Assembly (NCBI GenBank): GCA_934645175.1
Contig: CAKUDE010000009.1
Coordinates: 1 to 64,000, forward strand
Length of the DNA stretch: 64,000 nt
Reading direction: 5' to 3'
Source: an uncultured Oscillospiraceae bacterium
Lineage (GTDB): Bacteria; Bacillota; Clostridia; Oscillospirales; Oscillospiraceae
Each line of letters opens with the position of its first letter. Position 1 is the first letter of the stretch. This document shows, in pieces, positions 7,558 through 16,219 of the stretch. Below the pieces are notes generated by a model that saw nothing but the letters and a program-made list of their open reading frames with translations, had not been told where the DNA came from and ran no database searches. The position numbers and the translations under genes are program-made.

Positions 7558-8475
7558 ATGGAATCCGTAATCAATTTCCTCAGCTCAACGATTCGCATCT
7601 CCGTGCCGATCATCATGCTTGCTCTCGGCGTCTGCTTCTGCGAGAAGTCCGGCGTGCACGCCATGGGCGCAGAGGGTCATATGCTAATGGCCTCGTTTGT
7701 CAGCGTAATCATCACCATTCTGACCGGAAGCCATCTGCTCGGCATTCTTGCAGGCATCCTTTCGGCCATGCTTGTCGCGGTGCTGTTCTCGTTCTTCACC
7801 GTGCGTCTCGGCGCAAATCAGGTTATTTGCGGCCTCGGCACAAACTTCTTTGTGCTCGGTCTGACAAGCTCGCTGCAGCGCTATTTCTGGGGCACCAGCG
7901 GCGTACCGCGCATTGCGGCGCTCAACCCCGTTGAGATTCCGCTGTTGTCGAAGATTCCCTTCCTCGGCCCGCTGCTGTTCAACCAGCCGATCCTGACCTA
8001 CCTTGCCTATATCCTTGTTCCCGTGGCATGGTGGATCATGTTCAAAAGCACCTGGGGACTTCAGCTCCGCGCCGTCGGCGAAAACCCGAGCTGCGCCGAC
8101 ACGCTCGGTGTCAACGTCCCGCGCACCCGTTCCCTGTCCATTCTGGTCTGCGGCGCGTTCTGCGGCCTCGGCGGCTCCATTCTGGCGCTGCAGCAGGTGC
8201 AGACCTTTACGGAAAACATCACCAACGGCCGCGGCTGGCTGGCCATCATTGCGGCGACCTTCGGCGGCTGGAATCCCGTCGGCGCCGCCGGTGCCGGTCT
8301 GCTCTTCGGTGCATCCGAGGCTTTGCAGCTGCGTCTGCAAATGTCGAGCAGCATCAACATCTCTTCGTACATCATCCTCATGCTCCCCTATCTGATGGCT
8401 CTGCTGTTTATCCTGCTCGTCGGCAAAGACCGCCGTCACCCGGCGGCGATGGGCAAGTTCTACAAGCAGCAGTAA
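7558..8475 (+). CDS. ABC importer permease, BMP/nucleoside family (second subunit)
   Basis: 305 aa and strongly hydrophobic, YufQ-like. It carries the typical SGVHAMGAEGHMLM segment near the N terminus, matching NIGQEGQL in the partner, and the LRAVGENPSCADTLGVNV loop that contacts the ATPase. It completes the heterodimeric channel. The gap of 76 nt to the binding-protein gene contains no clear terminator. Confidence 0.88.
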   Translation: MESVINFLSSTIRISVPIIMLALGVCFCEKSGVHAMGAEGHMLMASFVSVIITILTGSHLLGILAGILSAMLVAVLFSFFTVRLGANQVICGLGTNFFVLGLTSSLQRYFWGTSGVPRIAALNPVEIPLLSKIPFLGPLLFNQPILTYLAYILVPVAWWIMFKSTWGLQLRAVGENPSCADTLGVNVPRTRSLSILVCGAFCGLGGSILALQQVQTFTENITNGRGWLAIIAATFGGWNPVGAAGAGLLFGASEALQLRLQMSSSINISSYIILMLPYLMALLFILLVGKDRRHPAAMGKFYKQQ

Positions 8476-8551
8476 TCCCATATCCATTCCGACCCGACTC
8501 ACAGAACCCCACACAAATCCAAACACAGGCATAATGAAATGGAGGCAAACT

Positions 8552-9622
8552 ATGAAAAAATTCTTTGCGATTCTCCTCGCGCTTGTCATGCTGCTTTCGC
8601 TCGTGGCTTGCACCACTACGCCCACCGAGTCCACCAAGGACTCCAACACCCCCAGCAACAGCTCGACCACCGATAAGAAGCTCAAGGTTGCTCTGCTCCT
8701 CCCCGGCAGCGCCAACGACAAGAGCTGGAACCAGTACGGCTACGATGCTCTGATGGCCGTCAAGGATCAGCTCAATGTGGATGTTGCCTACTCCGAGAAC
8801 GTCAGCAGCGTTGACCTTCAGTCCGCTCTGCGCGACTACGCTTCCAAGGGCTACGACGTCATCATCGGCCACACCGGCTCCTTCGAGGACGACATGATCA
8901 AGGTCGGCGCCGAGTTCCCGAACACCCGCTTCATCGTCATCGCCGGTTCCACCGGCTCCGGCGCCAACGTTACCGCCGTTGACACCGCTCCCTGGCAGTA
9001 CGGCTATGCCTACGGCTGGATGGCTGCGAAGGTCACGAAGTCCGGCAAGGTCGGCTACATCACCGCCAACGAAGGCACCGGCACCCAGAACAATCTGGTC
9101 GGCGGCTGGAAGAACGGCGTGAAGGATGCCAACAGCGAAGTTCAGGGCACCGTCGTTTATCTGAGCGACAGCGACGACGTCGCCGCTGCCCGCGAAGCCG
9201 CTCTTGCCATGATCGACGCCGGCTGCGACGTTGTCATGCACGAGCTCAACCTCGCCGCGCAGGGCGTCATGGACGTCTGCAAGGAGAAGGGCGTTTATAC
9301 CATCGGCCGTTCCGCCGACGATATGACCTATAACCCCGACTACCAGCTCACCTACTGCGTGTTTGACTGGTCTCCGAAGTATGTCAACCTTGTCCAGCGC
9401 GTCATGGACGGCACTCTGGCCGGCGGCGCCGAATTCTTCGGCTTCCACACCGAGCCCGACGCTCCCGGCTTCGTCTTCACCTATGACGAAAGCCACGGCT
9501 GGAACCCCAAGGTTGTCTCCGAGGATCTCCTGAAGGAATTCCAGACTGCCGTCGTCGAAAAATGGCAGAAGGATCCCCTGCACACCTACACTGCAGCCGA
9601 CGCCAGCGGCGGCACCTTCTGA
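8552..9622 (+). CDS. BMP-family substrate-binding lipoprotein of the ABC importer
   Basis: 356 aa. A lipoprotein signal peptide ends in the lipobox LVAC (Cys20), followed by a Thr/Ser-rich linker and a BMP/PnrA-type periplasmic-binding fold (KVALLLPGSANDKSWNQ, DVIIGHTG, TAPWQYGYAYGWMA, VGYITA). Family members bind purine nucleosides or related molecules outside the membrane and hand them to the permeases. The start at 8552 has GGAGG at 8541-8545; an in-frame ATG at 8534 would put charged residues before the signal peptide. Unusually, the binding protein is encoded last rather than first in the transporter operon. Confidence 0.9.
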   Translation: MKKFFAILLALVMLLSLVACTTTPTESTKDSNTPSNSSTTDKKLKVALLLPGSANDKSWNQYGYDALMAVKDQLNVDVAYSENVSSVDLQSALRDYASKGYDVIIGHTGSFEDDMIKVGAEFPNTRFIVIAGSTGSGANVTAVDTAPWQYGYAYGWMAAKVTKSGKVGYITANEGTGTQNNLVGGWKNGVKDANSEVQGTVVYLSDSDDVAAAREAALAMIDAGCDVVMHELNLAAQGVMDVCKEKGVYTIGRSADDMTYNPDYQLTYCVFDWSPKYVNLVQRVMDGTLAGGAEFFGFHTEPDAPGFVFTYDESHGWNPKVVSEDLLKEFQTAVVEKWQKDPLHTYTAADASGGTF

Positions 9623-9699
9623 TTCCGATCAAAGTAATTTCGCAACGCCCCGAATTGACCATCCCTTTATAAGAACTCACGAGCCGGGTCTTTTTCCCC

Positions 9700-9739
9700 C
9701 CTACCGGCAGGTGCGGCCGGGGCCGCACCTGCCGGTAGG
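9700..9739. repeat. Perfect 19-bp inverted repeat between transporter and dehydrogenase genes
   Basis: Arms 9700-9718 and 9721-9739 are exact complements, so RNA of either strand could form a very stable GC-rich hairpin. No T-run follows it on the plus strand; a TTTTTCCCCC run precedes it. It sits between the end of the binding-protein gene and the first short-chain dehydrogenase. Likely roles are 3'-end protection of the transporter mRNA or partial attenuation. A further 8-bp inverted pair lies downstream (9786-9793 with 9825-9832). Confidence 0.7.
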
Positions 9740-9856
9740 ATTCAAATCACTTTCCGTAATTCAGGCTCCTGCCGAATCCGTATTTCCCAAGCGTTTTACG
9801 CTTCCACGCAAATATCGCCTCCCTCGCTTGGGGGCAAGAAATCGAGGATTATTATC

Positions 9857-10612
9857 ATGCGTCTTGAAAATAAAACCATTCTCGTTACCGGCGCGGGCTC
9901 CGGCCTGGGCAAGGCCGTCTGTCTCAAGGCGGCAGCCGAAGGCGCCAACCTTGTTTTAGCTGACATCAATGCCGAAGCGATCGCAAAGACCGCGCAGGAG
10001 GTCGAGGCCCTCGGCCGTCGTGCCCTGCAATGTGTGGTCAATGTCTGCGACGCCGAAAGCATCCAGAATATGATCGACAAAGCCGTTGCCGAGTTCGGCT
10101 CCATCGACGGTCTAGTCAACTCCGCCGGCATTTTCTCCTCTATCCCCTTCCTTGAGATGACCGAGAAGGACTGGGACAAGATGATCAACATCAACCTCAA
10201 GGGCTCGTTCCTGTGCGCTCAGAAATATGTTGCACAGCGTGTCGCCTGCGGCGGCAAGGGCTCCATCGTGTTCCTCAGCTCCATCAGCGGCTACATCGGC
10301 TTCACCCGTTCGGCGCACTACTGCGCCTCAAAGGGCGCGGTTCGTCAGCTCAGCAAGGCCATCGCTCTTGAATTCGGCCCGCAGGGCATCCGCTCCAATG
10401 TCGTCGCCCCCGGCACCATTGAAACTCCGATGAACGCCTGGATCATGAACGATCCGGAAATGTATAAAAACTCCGTCGCCTCGATCCCGCTCGGCCGCTT
10501 CGGCAAGGCTGCGGAAATCGCCGACGCCATTTGCTATCTGCTGTCTGACGAAGCCTCCTACTGCACCGGTTCGGAGCTGCTCGTTGACGGCGGTCAGATT
10601 ACACACTGCTAA
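9857..10612 (+). CDS. Short-chain dehydrogenase/reductase (SDR), first
   Basis: 251 aa classical SDR. It has the NAD(P)-binding TGAGSGLG (residues 11-18), NSAG, the catalytic Ser in FLSSISG, and YCASK. D at the end of the second beta strand (LADIN) favours NAD+. It probably oxidises a secondary alcohol or reduces the corresponding ketone of the island's substrate. A short leader with the hairpin at 9700-9739 precedes it. It is followed after 24 nt by a second, divergent SDR. Confidence 0.85.
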   Translation: MRLENKTILVTGAGSGLGKAVCLKAAAEGANLVLADINAEAIAKTAQEVEALGRRALQCVVNVCDAESIQNMIDKAVAEFGSIDGLVNSAGIFSSIPFLEMTEKDWDKMININLKGSFLCAQKYVAQRVACGGKGSIVFLSSISGYIGFTRSAHYCASKGAVRQLSKAIALEFGPQGIRSNVVAPGTIETPMNAWIMNDPEMYKNSVASIPLGRFGKAAEIADAICYLLSDEASYCTGSELLVDGGQITHC

Positions 10613-10636
10613 TTTCACTCTGAAAGGAAGGTTCCC

Positions 10637-11395
10637 ATGAAAAAGTTTGAGAATCAGGTCGTAGTCATTACCGGCGGCGGCTCCGGAATGGGCAAGCTCT
10701 CCTGCGAGCTGTTTGCCGCCGAAGGCGCTCAGGTCTGCGTGGTAGATATCAACGCCGCGGGCGCGCAGGCAACCGTTGAGGCCATCACCGCCGCGGGCGG
10801 CAAGGCTCAGGCCTTTGTCGCCGACATTACGAACGAAGCGCAGATGGAAAAGCTCTTTGCCGATGTCGTCGCCTCTTACGGCAAGATCGACGTCCTGTAT
10901 AACAACGCCGGTATCAGCCCCGTCGGTAATGTCGTGACTACCAGCTTCGCTGATTTTCAGAAGGTCATCGCCATCGATCTCTACAGCGTTTTCCTCGGCT
11001 GTAAGTACGCCATCCCCTACATGGAAAAGCAGGGCGGCGGCGTGATCCTCAACACCGTCGGCACCTTCGGCCTGAAGCCGATCCCCAACAAGATGGGTTA
11101 CGCCTGCGCGAAAGCCGGTGCACTCAGCCTGACACGCTCCGTAGCAATCGACTTTGCCCGCGCCAACATCCGCTGCAACGCCATCTGCCCCGGTTTCGTG
11201 GACACGCCCCTGAACAAGGACTTCACCGGCGAGGCCCGCGACCGCTTCCTTGACAGCTATCAGCCCATGACCTATCGCATTCAGCCGGAGGACATCGCCA
11301 AAACCGCACTGTTCCTCGCAAGCGACGAAGCTAAGGCCATCACCGGCCAGGCTATCGTTGTCGACGGCGGAACGGAAGCCTGTCTCTACTATTGA
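10637..11395 (+). CDS. Short-chain dehydrogenase/reductase (SDR), second, with an altered catalytic serine region
   Basis: 252 aa. TGGGSGMG, NNAGISP and YACAK are intact, and VVDIN again favours NAD+. Where the catalytic Ser should lie, 13 residues before the Tyr, the sequence reads NTVGTFG, leaving only Thr nearby. Thr may substitute, or the reaction may differ from that of the first SDR. The end VVDGGTE is normal. The ribosome-binding site GGAAGG is good. Part of the same run of genes. Confidence 0.83.
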   Translation: MKKFENQVVVITGGGSGMGKLSCELFAAEGAQVCVVDINAAGAQATVEAITAAGGKAQAFVADITNEAQMEKLFADVVASYGKIDVLYNNAGISPVGNVVTTSFADFQKVIAIDLYSVFLGCKYAIPYMEKQGGGVILNTVGTFGLKPIPNKMGYACAKAGALSLTRSVAIDFARANIRCNAICPGFVDTPLNKDFTGEARDRFLDSYQPMTYRIQPEDIAKTALFLASDEAKAITGQAIVVDGGTEACLYY

Positions 11396-11428
11396 TTTGA
11401 CCGAACATTGCATCAGGAGGATCTTTTC

Positions 11429-12616
11429 ATGAAGGTTTTTGATTTTACCATGCCCACCCACTTCTACATCGGCTGCGGCCAGGTAGAGCAGTTGAAGAAT
11501 ATCGCTTCTCAGTACGGCAAGAAAGCGCTTCTTTGCGCCGCGCGCGGCTCGATGCGTCAGATGGGCTTCCTCCAGCGCGTTGAGGAGCTGCTCAGGCAGT
11601 CCGGCGTTGAGGTCGCCGTGATTGAGGACGTCGATCCGAACCCCTGCGACGTCGATATTGACCGTCAGGTCAAGTACTTCCGCGAGCAGGGCTGCGACTT
11701 CACGGTCGGCCTCGGCGGCGGCAGCTCGATGGACACCGCAAAGGCCATCGCCTTTATGGCTGCACAGCCCGAAGAAGACTCCGTCCGCGACTATCTCGCA
11801 GGCGGCAAGAAGTCCGATCTGGCCGGTATGAAGAAGCCCTATCCCGTTATTTGCATTACCACCACCGCCGGCACCGGTTCAGAAGCGACGAAGTGGTTTG
11901 TCGTTACCAACACGCTGACCCACGACAAGCCCGGCGTCGGCGACGACTCCGTGATGCCCGCCGTCTCCATCGTCGATCCCGACCTGATGATGACCCTGCC
12001 CGCCGGCGTGACCCGTGGCTGCGGCATCGACGTACTGTTCCACGCCATGGAGGCCTATCTCGCCAAATGCGCCAACCCCTTCACCGACGCCTGCGCGCTC
12101 GAAGCCATCCGTCTGGTCGTGAAGTATCTCGGCCGTGCCATCGAAAACGGTGCCAACGACCGCGAGGCCCGCGAATATATGGCCTGGGCCAACACCCTCG
12201 GCGGTATCGTCATCGGCGAAGGCAATTCCGGTACCGTCGCCATCCACGCGCTCGGCCACAGCATCGGCGGTCAGACCAACGCCCCGCACGGCCTGACCAT
12301 GTGCCCGCTCGCCGTTCCGTATCTGGAACGCACCTGGGACGCCGACATTGAGCGTCACGCCACTCTTACCCGCCTGTTCGGCTATGGCGACGACAGCATG
12401 AGCCGCGAGGAGCTGGCCGCCATGTGTCCGAAGGCCATGAAGGGTCTGCTTCAGAAGTTCGGCTGTGACATGACCATGCGCGACCTCGGCGTCACCGAGG
12501 ACATGATCGAGCCGATGACCGACTCCGTATTCCAGACCATGGGCGGCGTGCTGAACAACAGCCTCAAGCCCTTCACCAGACAGGACGTTATCGATCTGTA
12601 CCGTGCGGCCCTCTGA
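11429..12616 (+). CDS. Iron-containing alcohol dehydrogenase family protein
   Basis: 395 aa, group III alcohol dehydrogenase (PF00465). The NAD(P)-binding GLGGGSSMDTAKA lies near residue 100. The metal ligands are visible in GIDVLFHAMEAYLA (Asp and His) and ALGHSIGGQTNAPHG (two His). It oxidises an alcohol or reduces an aldehyde with NAD(P)H. Start at 11429 with AGGAGG 8 nt upstream; an in-frame ATG at 11408 lacks this. It overlaps the following amidohydrolase gene by 14 nt. Confidence 0.87.
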   Translation: MKVFDFTMPTHFYIGCGQVEQLKNIASQYGKKALLCAARGSMRQMGFLQRVEELLRQSGVEVAVIEDVDPNPCDVDIDRQVKYFREQGCDFTVGLGGGSSMDTAKAIAFMAAQPEEDSVRDYLAGGKKSDLAGMKKPYPVICITTTAGTGSEATKWFVVTNTLTHDKPGVGDDSVMPAVSIVDPDLMMTLPAGVTRGCGIDVLFHAMEAYLAKCANPFTDACALEAIRLVVKYLGRAIENGANDREAREYMAWANTLGGIVIGEGNSGTVAIHALGHSIGGQTNAPHGLTMCPLAVPYLERTWDADIERHATLTRLFGYGDDSMSREELAAMCPKAMKGLLQKFGCDMTMRDLGVTEDMIEPMTDSVFQTMGGVLNNSLKPFTRQDVIDLYRAAL

Positions 12617-14099
12617 TCCGAAACAGATCGTCTGCGGCGCAGCGCTCTATTCTCCGGGTCTCGGCCTTCTGACGGATGCCGGTGTCTGTATGTCCGGCGG
12701 CAGAATTCTTGCCGCCGGCACACGCCGGGATCTGACCGAGGCTTACCCCGGTGCAACGGTCGAGCTTCTGTCCGACCGACTGCTGCTGCCTGCCATGCGC
12801 GATGCGCACGATCATGGCAGAGGCGTCTCCCCTGCCGCCTTCGGCGCACCCGATTGTGCGCTGGAAACATGGATCCCCTCGCTGGGAGTCGTCAGCAGCG
12901 ACGCATATCTTTGCGCTCTGTATGACGGGCTTCGGCTGGCTTCGTCCGGCGTCAGCGCCGTGCTGCACAGCCATAACCCCGGCCGCTGGGGCTCGCTGGA
13001 CGAGCTGACGCGCACCGCCCGCGGCTATAATGACGCAGGCATCCGCGTCGTCCTCTGTCCGCCCTTCGTCGATCAGAACAATCTGATCTATATGCAGCGT
13101 GACCGCTTCACCGACGGTCTTTGCCAAAAGCTGCGGCAGGAATTTGGCCGCCGCGTATGCGATGCTCCGATGTCCCTGGAGCAATACTTCTCCCAAATTG
13201 AAGCGCTCACCGACGCACTTTCCGATCGTATCGAAACCGGGATGGTCGGCATTCAGCTTCACCCGGCGGGCTTCCAGTGGGTCTCCGACGACGCGCTGAC
13301 CGCCATGCAGCAGTATGCACAGGAGCACAATCTGCGGATCCATATGCACATGCTGGAAACGAAGTACCAGCGCCGCTGGGCGCAGGAATGCTTCGGAAAT
13401 TCCGGCGTACGGCATCTGTACGAGCTTGGGCTGCTTTCTCCGCGCCTTTCTCTGGCGCATATGGTCTGGGCGGATCCGGACGACTGGCGGCTTCTGGCGG
13501 CGCACGGCGTATCCGTCGCAGTCAACAGCTCATCCAATCTGCGCCTGCACAGCGGCATCATGCCGCTCGGCCGTGCGCTGCGCGCGGGCGTTGACTGCGC
13601 GATCGGACTGGACGGCTGCGCGCTCGATGACGATCAGGATTTCCTGCGCGAACTGCGTCTGACCGGTCTGAACGCCTCGGATGCCGGCGTGGACGCAGGG
13701 ATCCGTCCCGAGGCCCTGCTCGATATGGCAACGCAGGGCGGCGCAGAGCTGCTTGATCTGCACGCAAACGGCACGCTCACCCCCGGTCAGCAGGCCGATA
13801 TACTGTGCATCGATCTGAAACGGCTTCGCGAACCCTATATCGCTCCGCAGGTTGACCCGCTTTCCCTTCTGCTGCTGCGCGGCACACGCGCGGCCGTTGA
13901 CCGCCTCTATGTGGGCGGAAAGCTCGTCGTCCGTAACGGAAAGAACATTCTGACCGACGAGGGCTTCGCCGCACAGCGCCTTGCAGGCTTTCTGCAAACA
14001 CAGCAATGCGGCGAATCCGACCCGACGTCGCAGGCGCTTGTAGACGCGATCCGACGCTTCTACCGCCGCTTTGATGAAAACGGAGGATCCAGCCAATGA
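12603..14099 (+). CDS. ATZ/TRZ-type amidohydrolase or deaminase
   Basis: 498 aa. Metal-dependent amidohydrolase with the AtzA/SsnA/guanine-deaminase layout: a beta-sandwich N terminus, H69-x-H71 in RDAHDHGRG, a His in the LRIHMHMLET strand, HMVW, NSSSNLRLHSG, and the Asp region AIGLDGCALDDDQD. Such enzymes remove ammonia or an amine from heterocycles. The only start giving a full N-terminal strand is GTG 12603, inside the end of the previous gene and with no obvious ribosome-binding site, so it is probably coupled. The His-Asp-His spacing with DHGRG is less usual than HTH. Substrate unknown; a heterocyclic amine or cyclic amidine is plausible. Confidence 0.82.
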   Translation: MRPSDPKQIVCGAALYSPGLGLLTDAGVCMSGGRILAAGTRRDLTEAYPGATVELLSDRLLLPAMRDAHDHGRGVSPAAFGAPDCALETWIPSLGVVSSDAYLCALYDGLRLASSGVSAVLHSHNPGRWGSLDELTRTARGYNDAGIRVVLCPPFVDQNNLIYMQRDRFTDGLCQKLRQEFGRRVCDAPMSLEQYFSQIEALTDALSDRIETGMVGIQLHPAGFQWVSDDALTAMQQYAQEHNLRIHMHMLETKYQRRWAQECFGNSGVRHLYELGLLSPRLSLAHMVWADPDDWRLLAAHGVSVAVNSSSNLRLHSGIMPLGRALRAGVDCAIGLDGCALDDDQDFLRELRLTGLNASDAGVDAGIRPEALLDMATQGGAELLDLHANGTLTPGQQADILCIDLKRLREPYIAPQVDPLSLLLLRGTRAAVDRLYVGGKLVVRNGKNILTDEGFAAQRLAGFLQTQQCGESDPTSQALVDAIRRFYRRFDENGGSSQ

Positions 14100-14818
14100 A
14101 AATCGACGTTATTTCTCCCATTCTTGCCCCTGCCGAGGGACACGACTGGCGCGAAGGCTTCCGCCGCCGCGACTGTGCGTCCGTTCCCGCAGAATTCCGT
14201 TTCTTCTATATCGACAACGGCCCTCGCTTTATTCAAAACGCCTATGACGACGCGCACGCGGCCCCGGCGCTTCTGCGCCGCGTGCAGCGCTGCGCCGCGG
14301 AGGGTGCGCAGGCCATTGTCATCAATTGCAGCGCCGACACCGCGCTGCGTGCCTGCCGAGAAGCCGTTCGCATCCCCGTCATCGGTCCGAGCGAATGTAC
14401 CATGCTTTATGCGCCGCAGCTTGTCGACAGCTTTGCCGTACTCACCTTTGCCTCACGCATCAACAGCCGATTTACGCGTATCGCGCATGAGCTGGGTCTG
14501 TCGCACCGTCTTGCGAACGTCATCTCCGTCGAAACGGGCTTTGACGCCCTCTCCGGCGGCTCCGATGCCGTGGCGCAGAGCCTGTACGACGCCATCGTGA
14601 GCGAGCGCGAGCGCTCCGGCTGCGAAGGCTTCATCCTCGGCTGTACCGACTTTGAGGACGTCGCGCCTCAGCTTTCGGCGCTGCTGGAAAAAAACAACGT
14701 TCCCGCCGTTATCCTCAAGCCCTTTGAGATCTCCGCATGGACTGCCTACATTACCGTGCAGATGAAGCTCGCACAGGGCTCCGGCAGCTACCCTGCCCCG
14801 CTGTTTCCCCTTGAATGA
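14096..14818 (+). CDS. Asp/Glu/hydantoin racemase family protein
   Basis: 240 aa. It keeps the two catalytic cysteines of the family, C78 in INCSADTAL and C183 in LGCTDFE, each in a hydantoin-racemase/Asp-racemase context (PF01177). The 4-nt ATGA overlap with the amidohydrolase suggests coupled expression. In hydantoin-using clusters such racemases interconvert D- and L-5-substituted hydantoins before ring opening. The neighbouring cyclic amidohydrolase makes that role likely here but not proven; maleate isomerase-like activity is the alternative. Confidence 0.8.
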   Translation: MKIDVISPILAPAEGHDWREGFRRRDCASVPAEFRFFYIDNGPRFIQNAYDDAHAAPALLRRVQRCAAEGAQAIVINCSADTALRACREAVRIPVIGPSECTMLYAPQLVDSFAVLTFASRINSRFTRIAHELGLSHRLANVISVETGFDALSGGSDAVAQSLYDAIVSERERSGCEGFILGCTDFEDVAPQLSALLEKNNVPAVILKPFEISAWTAYITVQMKLAQGSGSYPAPLFPLE

Positions 14819-14845
14819 CATTGAACCACGGAGGTAATTACAAAT

Positions 14846-16216
14846 ATGAAATATGATCTTCTCATTAAAAACGCCAAGATCGTCAGCGCCAGATCGACCG
14901 AGAACGGTTGTATTGCCGTAAAGGGCGGAAAAATCGCCGCCATCGTCGCCGACAGCACCGGTCTGGAAGCGGTTCGCGTGATCGACGCGGGCGGCAAGCC
15001 CGTGATCCCCGGCTGTATCGACGTCCACGTCCATTTCCGCGATCCCGGTCTGACCTACAAGGAGGACTTCTCCACCGGCTCCATGGCCGCTGCCGCAGGC
15101 GGCGTGACTACCGCCTTTGATATGCCGAATGTCCAGCCCCCTACACTCAACGTCGAAAACTTCCTGATCAAGAAGAAGATTGCCGAAGAAAAGTCTTACA
15201 TTAACTACGGCATCTACGCTTATCTTGTCAACAATCTCGATCAGATTGATCCGCTGATCGAAGCCGGCGTCTGCGGCTTCAAGTGGGATTTGAGCACCTT
15301 CGACTGGGAGCTTCCGGAGGGCTACTATCTGCCCGACAACAACGAGGCCGCCGACATTTTTAAGGCAATTGCCGCCCATGATTATGTCGTTACCGTCCAC
15401 GCCGAGGATATGGAGCTCGTCAAGCACTTCACCGAGCATCTGAAGGAAAGCGGCCGCGATCCCAAGGATTTCTTCAATCATGTGGAAGCCCGCCCGGACG
15501 TTGTTGAAGTTTCCGCCCTGTACCGCACCTTTATTCTCTCCGAGGTCTCCGGCTGCCGCGTCCACATCACGCATCTGACCAGCAAGCGCGGTCTGGAGCT
15601 CATCAAGGAGTTCCAGCACAAGGGGACGCCCGTCACCTCCGATGTCGGCCCGGCCTGGTTCACCTTCTGCGCCGAGGATTACGAAAAATACGGTGGCGGC
15701 ATCCGTGTTATCCCCGCCATCCGTTACGAAAAGGACCGCGAAGCGCTGTGGAACGGTCTGGCCAGCGGTCAGATTGAAGTGCTCGCCACCGACCATGCGC
15801 CTCATTCGAACGATGAGAAGTTCAACCGCAGCTGGTGGGACACTCTGCCCGGCACCATCGGCGTACAGACCAGTCTGCCGATCATGCTCGACCATGTGAA
15901 CAGGGGCGAGGTCACGCTTAACCGCGTTGTGGAATGCATGTGCGAAAAGCCTGCCGAGATCTTCGGCCTTGCGCCCCGCAAGGGTCTGATCGAGGTCGGC
16001 GCGGATGCGGACCTTGTTGTGCTCGATATGGACCGCGAATGGACCGTCACCCACGAAGAAATGTACAGCAAGACGAAGTACACCCCCTACAACGGCTTCA
16101 AGCTCAAGGGCAAGCCCGTCATGACCATCGTCATGGGCGAGGTTATCATGGACGACGGCAAGATCGTCGGCAAGCCCGGTGCAGGCAAGCTCGTTAACCC
16201 GCGGAAGGAGTGGTAA
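14846..16216 (+). CDS. Cyclic amidohydrolase of the dihydroorotase/allantoinase/hydantoinase group
   Basis: 456 aa with every metal ligand of the binuclear group: H61 and H63 (DVHVHFRDPG), the carboxylated lysine K146 (CGFKWDL), H185 (VTVHAED), H243 (ITHLT) and D316 (ATDHAPH). These enzymes open cyclic amide rings such as dihydroorotate, allantoin, hydantoins or dihydropyrimidines. The HFRDPG motif is shared by dihydroorotases and allantoinases. Lack of any pyrimidine-biosynthesis neighbour and the presence of a racemase and ureidoglycine-type cupins argue for a catabolic allantoinase/hydantoinase-like role. Strong ribosome-binding site GGAGG. Confidence 0.83.
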   Translation: MKYDLLIKNAKIVSARSTENGCIAVKGGKIAAIVADSTGLEAVRVIDAGGKPVIPGCIDVHVHFRDPGLTYKEDFSTGSMAAAAGGVTTAFDMPNVQPPTLNVENFLIKKKIAEEKSYINYGIYAYLVNNLDQIDPLIEAGVCGFKWDLSTFDWELPEGYYLPDNNEAADIFKAIAAHDYVVTVHAEDMELVKHFTEHLKESGRDPKDFFNHVEARPDVVEVSALYRTFILSEVSGCRVHITHLTSKRGLELIKEFQHKGTPVTSDVGPAWFTFCAEDYEKYGGGIRVIPAIRYEKDREALWNGLASGQIEVLATDHAPHSNDEKFNRSWWDTLPGTIGVQTSLPIMLDHVNRGEVTLNRVVECMCEKPAEIFGLAPRKGLIEVGADADLVVLDMDREWTVTHEEMYSKTKYTPYNGFKLKGKPVMTIVMGEVIMDDGKIVGKPGAGKLVNPRKEW

Positions 16217-16219
16217 GCG

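Noticed and set aside
9711..9959. Short plus-strand frame across the 9.7-kb palindrome
   Set aside because: A similar peptide is read from the opposite strand (9477-9728) only because of the inverted repeat, and it runs into the SDR gene.
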